Part shown: positions 21,774 to 23,769 of the stretch, piece after piece
How the letters are laid out: every line of letters begins with the position of its first letter
How positions within the stretch are numbered: the first letter of the stretch is position 1
Assembly (NCBI GenBank): GCA_009774375.1
Contig: VSNO01000061.1
Location: forward strand, 1 to 23,769
Direction: 5' to 3'
DNA from: Lachnospiraceae bacterium
GTDB taxonomy: Bacteria; Bacillota; Clostridia; Lachnospirales; Lachnospiraceae
DNA: 23,769 bases
Translations under genes and position numbers: made by a program
Notes under the pieces: model-generated
The model's database searches: none
Seen by the model: the letters and a program-made list of their open reading frames with translations, nothing else
Told to the model about the DNA's origin: nothing

Positions 21774-23769
21774 TCAGGCGATCCAGTTTTCATAATCACG
21801 CACAGCACGCAGAAGCTCAGTGACACTCCACGCCTGCGCAAAACATCCTCTGGACACCGTCGGCGTATCCCCATCATAAATCTCGGCGATCTGGGAGACA
21901 CAGCCTTCCCTGAGCCAGGATTCAAGCGCCTTAAACCCCTGATCCAGTTCCATCCTGATCTGCTCCTTTTCAGAATCTTCCACACACTTTTCGGCATATC
22001 TGATACATGCCCTGTAATATGCCCCCAGAGGAAATGCCCACACGGTTCCCTGGTGGTATGCCCTGTCGCGCTGCTCCATCGGCCCGATATAGATGCTGTG
22101 AAAATCAGGATCGTCCTTTGCCAGAGTGCGCAGACCGACAGTCGTGTACAACTCGTCTCTCACCTTTTTGATCACCTGGATCTCCTTTTGTGCAGGCAGC
22201 ATGGTAAACGGCATCGTCAGCGCCCAGATCTGGTTGCACCGTATCTGATCCTCATCCCTTCCGCCTGACAATACATCCTTCAGACACTGCTTGTCCTCAT
22301 TCCAGAATTTCTCCTGAAACGAAGCTTTCACTTTCTCTGCAAGCTCCCGATATGCATTGTCCTGCGTCAGCTCATGCATGATCATCAACGCACTGTACCA
22401 ATACGCGTTGATCTCCACCGGCTTTCCATGCCTTGGCGTTGGCAGGAATTCGCCCACGCGCACATCCATCCATGTGAGCTGTTCCAGACCGTCTCCCCCC
22501 ATGACCAGACTGTCGCTGTCCATTCTGATATGAAAATCCGTTCCATTCCTGTATGCATCAATGATCTGTGTTAACACGGGAAGTATCTCGTCCCTGAACG
22601 CAGTATCCCCGGAATACTGCATATACTCATACACGGCGTTCACAAAAAGCAGCGGCGCGTCAAACGAATTGTACCTCGGCGTCTCACCGCCCTCCGGAAA
22701 CAGATTGGGCAGCAGGCCGTTCTTCACATATTTTGCAAAAGTCCTCAAAATACTCCTGCACTCCTCGAACCGCCCTGTCACCATCGTCGCCCCGGCAAGC
22801 GATATCATCGTGTCACGCCCCCAGTCCTCAAAAAACGGATACCCTGCGATGATACTTTTACCATCCGTCGACTCGCGTCTCACCACGAACGCATCTGCGC
22901 TCAGCACGAGCTGCCGTCCGATCTCCGAATCCAGACCTGCCTGCGCCAGCAGCTGCTCCTTCCGCTCCGCATTCTGCCGTTTAAATTGCTCATAAAGCAT
23001 TTTCGCACTACAGTCCCCATAACACTCCGTACTGAAAATGACATATGTGCCATTTTGGGTACAGATCTGATCTCTGAGCACACAGATGTTGAACGCATTG
23101 CCGTATGCGACCCGTCCGTCACGCTCATCCTGTGAGAAATACATCTCGCCGAACAGATGAGGCTGCTGTGCATACAGTTCTGCATTTGTCATGAGATACA
23201 GCTGACTGTCAGCTCCAGTGACACAGTATGTCCTGTCCGGCTGTTCCGCCCCTTCTCCTGCACTGCCTGCATCTTTCCCATACGCATCTGTTCCGTATGG
23301 TTCCAACTTATATGCATCTAAGTTTTGCGAGGCGTCAAAATCCTCCTTTTTCGAAGTAAAACGCAGCAGCGGAGTCAGCTCCAGTGCCACTTTCTTCCCT
23401 GTCGGATTGTCCACCTCATATCTTACAGCCACAGTGTTCTTGTCGTATACCATCAGCATATGCTTCGTGACGGTCACTCCGTCCACCTGATAGATCCATG
23501 TGGGGGCATCTGCATCAAGATCATCATACACAAACTTTTTGAGATATCGAAACCCCTCATAGTCCGCACCCGATCTCATGCGCTGTGTGGTCAGTATATG
23601 CTCCCTGTCATCAATGACAAGCTTTTCAAAAATATTTGTCACAAGATGCATTCTGACGTTTGGCGCCCTTTTTGCCGACATCAGAAGTGCCTGATCCCCC
23701 CTTGCCGCCGCACCTGTGACCGACAAGCCGCTGTAACCGCCCAGTCCGTTTGTGAGCAGATAACAGTCC
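21774..23769 (-). CDS. Amylo-alpha-1,6-glucosidase / glycogen debranching enzyme, 5' end outside window
   Basis: About 664 residues are visible and the N-terminus lies beyond the right edge. The frame runs through the edge as DCYLLTNGLGGYSGLSVTG, which is the usual start region of the N-terminal domain of bacterial and archaeal debranching enzymes; a TTG at 23726 is therefore internal, not a start. The C-terminal (alpha/alpha)6 domain shows FFEDWGRDTMISL, YNSFDAPLLFVNAVYEY, RHGKPVEINAYWYSAL and HQGTVWAFPLGAYY. It removes alpha-1,6-linked glucose branches in glycogen or imported maltodextrins in the cytoplasm. A Gly/Ala/Asp-rich insert (about residues 160-182 of the visible part) looks like a flexible loop. 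It is separated from the pectin operon by a cre site and is probably a distinct unit. Confidence 0.92.
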   Translation of the reverse strand, partial: DCYLLTNGLGGYSGLSVTGAAARGDQALLMSAKRAPNVRMHLVTNIFEKLVIDDREHILTTQRMRSGADYEGFRYLKKFVYDDLDADAPTWIYQVDGVTVTKHMLMVYDKNTVAVRYEVDNPTGKKVALELTPLLRFTSKKEDFDASQNLDAYKLEPYGTDAYGKDAGSAGEGAEQPDRTYCVTGADSQLYLMTNAELYAQQPHLFGEMYFSQDERDGRVAYGNAFNICVLRDQICTQNGTYVIFSTECYGDCSAKMLYEQFKRQNAERKEQLLAQAGLDSEIGRQLVLSADAFVVRRESTDGKSIIAGYPFFEDWGRDTMISLAGATMVTGRFEECRSILRTFAKYVKNGLLPNLFPEGGETPRYNSFDAPLLFVNAVYEYMQYSGDTAFRDEILPVLTQIIDAYRNGTDFHIRMDSDSLVMGGDGLEQLTWMDVRVGEFLPTPRHGKPVEINAYWYSALMIMHELTQDNAYRELAEKVKASFQEKFWNEDKQCLKDVLSGGRDEDQIRCNQIWALTMPFTMLPAQKEIQVIKKVRDELYTTVGLRTLAKDDPDFHSIYIGPMEQRDRAYHQGTVWAFPLGAYYRACIRYAEKCVEDSEKEQIRMELDQGFKALESWLREGCVSQIAEIYDGDTPTVSRGCFAQAWSVTELLRAVRDYENWIA

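Noticed and set aside
23724..23726. TTG as the start of the debranching enzyme
   Set aside because: The frame continues upstream to the window edge with the conserved TNGLGGYSG segment, so the gene is simply cut by the window.

Overview
The window looks like chromosome from a gut-type anaerobic Clostridia, most likely Lachnospiraceae. The reasons are moderate GC, strong AGGAGG-type ribosome binding sites, a B12-dependent MetH whose activation domain is a separate gene, a monomeric [FeFe] hydrogenase, DUF1292, DUF2225 and DUF5662 proteins, and a cytoplasmic pectin-oligosaccharide operon with a CcpA-type cre site. No tRNA, rRNA, insertion sequence, integrase or CRISPR array was seen. Species assignment is inference.

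Layout. (1) 1-3488, minus: a partial AAA-ATPase-like gene, metH, and a MetH activation-domain gene whose end overlaps the metH region. (2) 3554-7196, minus: a sirtuin-like gene, a GH13-like gene and a DUF5662 HD-like gene in one tight run behind a consensus promoter, followed by a small cysteine-rich protein gene. The sirtuin-like and GH13-like proteins have both lost most of their family's catalytic residues while keeping intact frames. (3) 7450-8540, plus: DUF1292 and DUF2225 genes, ending at an intrinsic terminator that lies inside the convergent helicase gene. (4) 8527-13410, minus: [FeFe] hydrogenase, gltX and a UvrD-like helicase. (5) 13825-14670, plus: a MerR/GyrI-like regulator whose stop codon abuts the stop codon of the next minus gene. 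(6) 14671-16348, minus: a zinc-type macrodomain gene and a class M sirtuin (SirTM) gene, together a protein ADP-ribosylation on/off pair, with a divergent HxlR regulator at 16507-16830. (7) 16892-21609, minus: GH28 polygalacturonase, GH105 unsaturated galacturonyl hydrolase, CE8 pectin methylesterase and a sugar isomerase/epimerase. (8) 21774-23769, minus: an amylo-alpha-1,6-glucosidase whose N-terminus lies outside the window.

How they work together. The pectin genes form one pathway: demethylate, trim and hydrolyse imported oligogalacturonides in the cytoplasm, probably under carbon catabolite control. The macrodomain/SirTM pair should write and erase ADP-ribose on an unidentified protein; the usual GcvH-L and LplA2 partners are not in view. 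The best candidate for an undescribed system is the 3884-7196 operon, which couples a catalytically degraded sirtuin, a catalytically degraded GH13 and an HD-like protein. A second unusual structure is a 57-bp-period in-frame duplication of the end of the GH105 gene.
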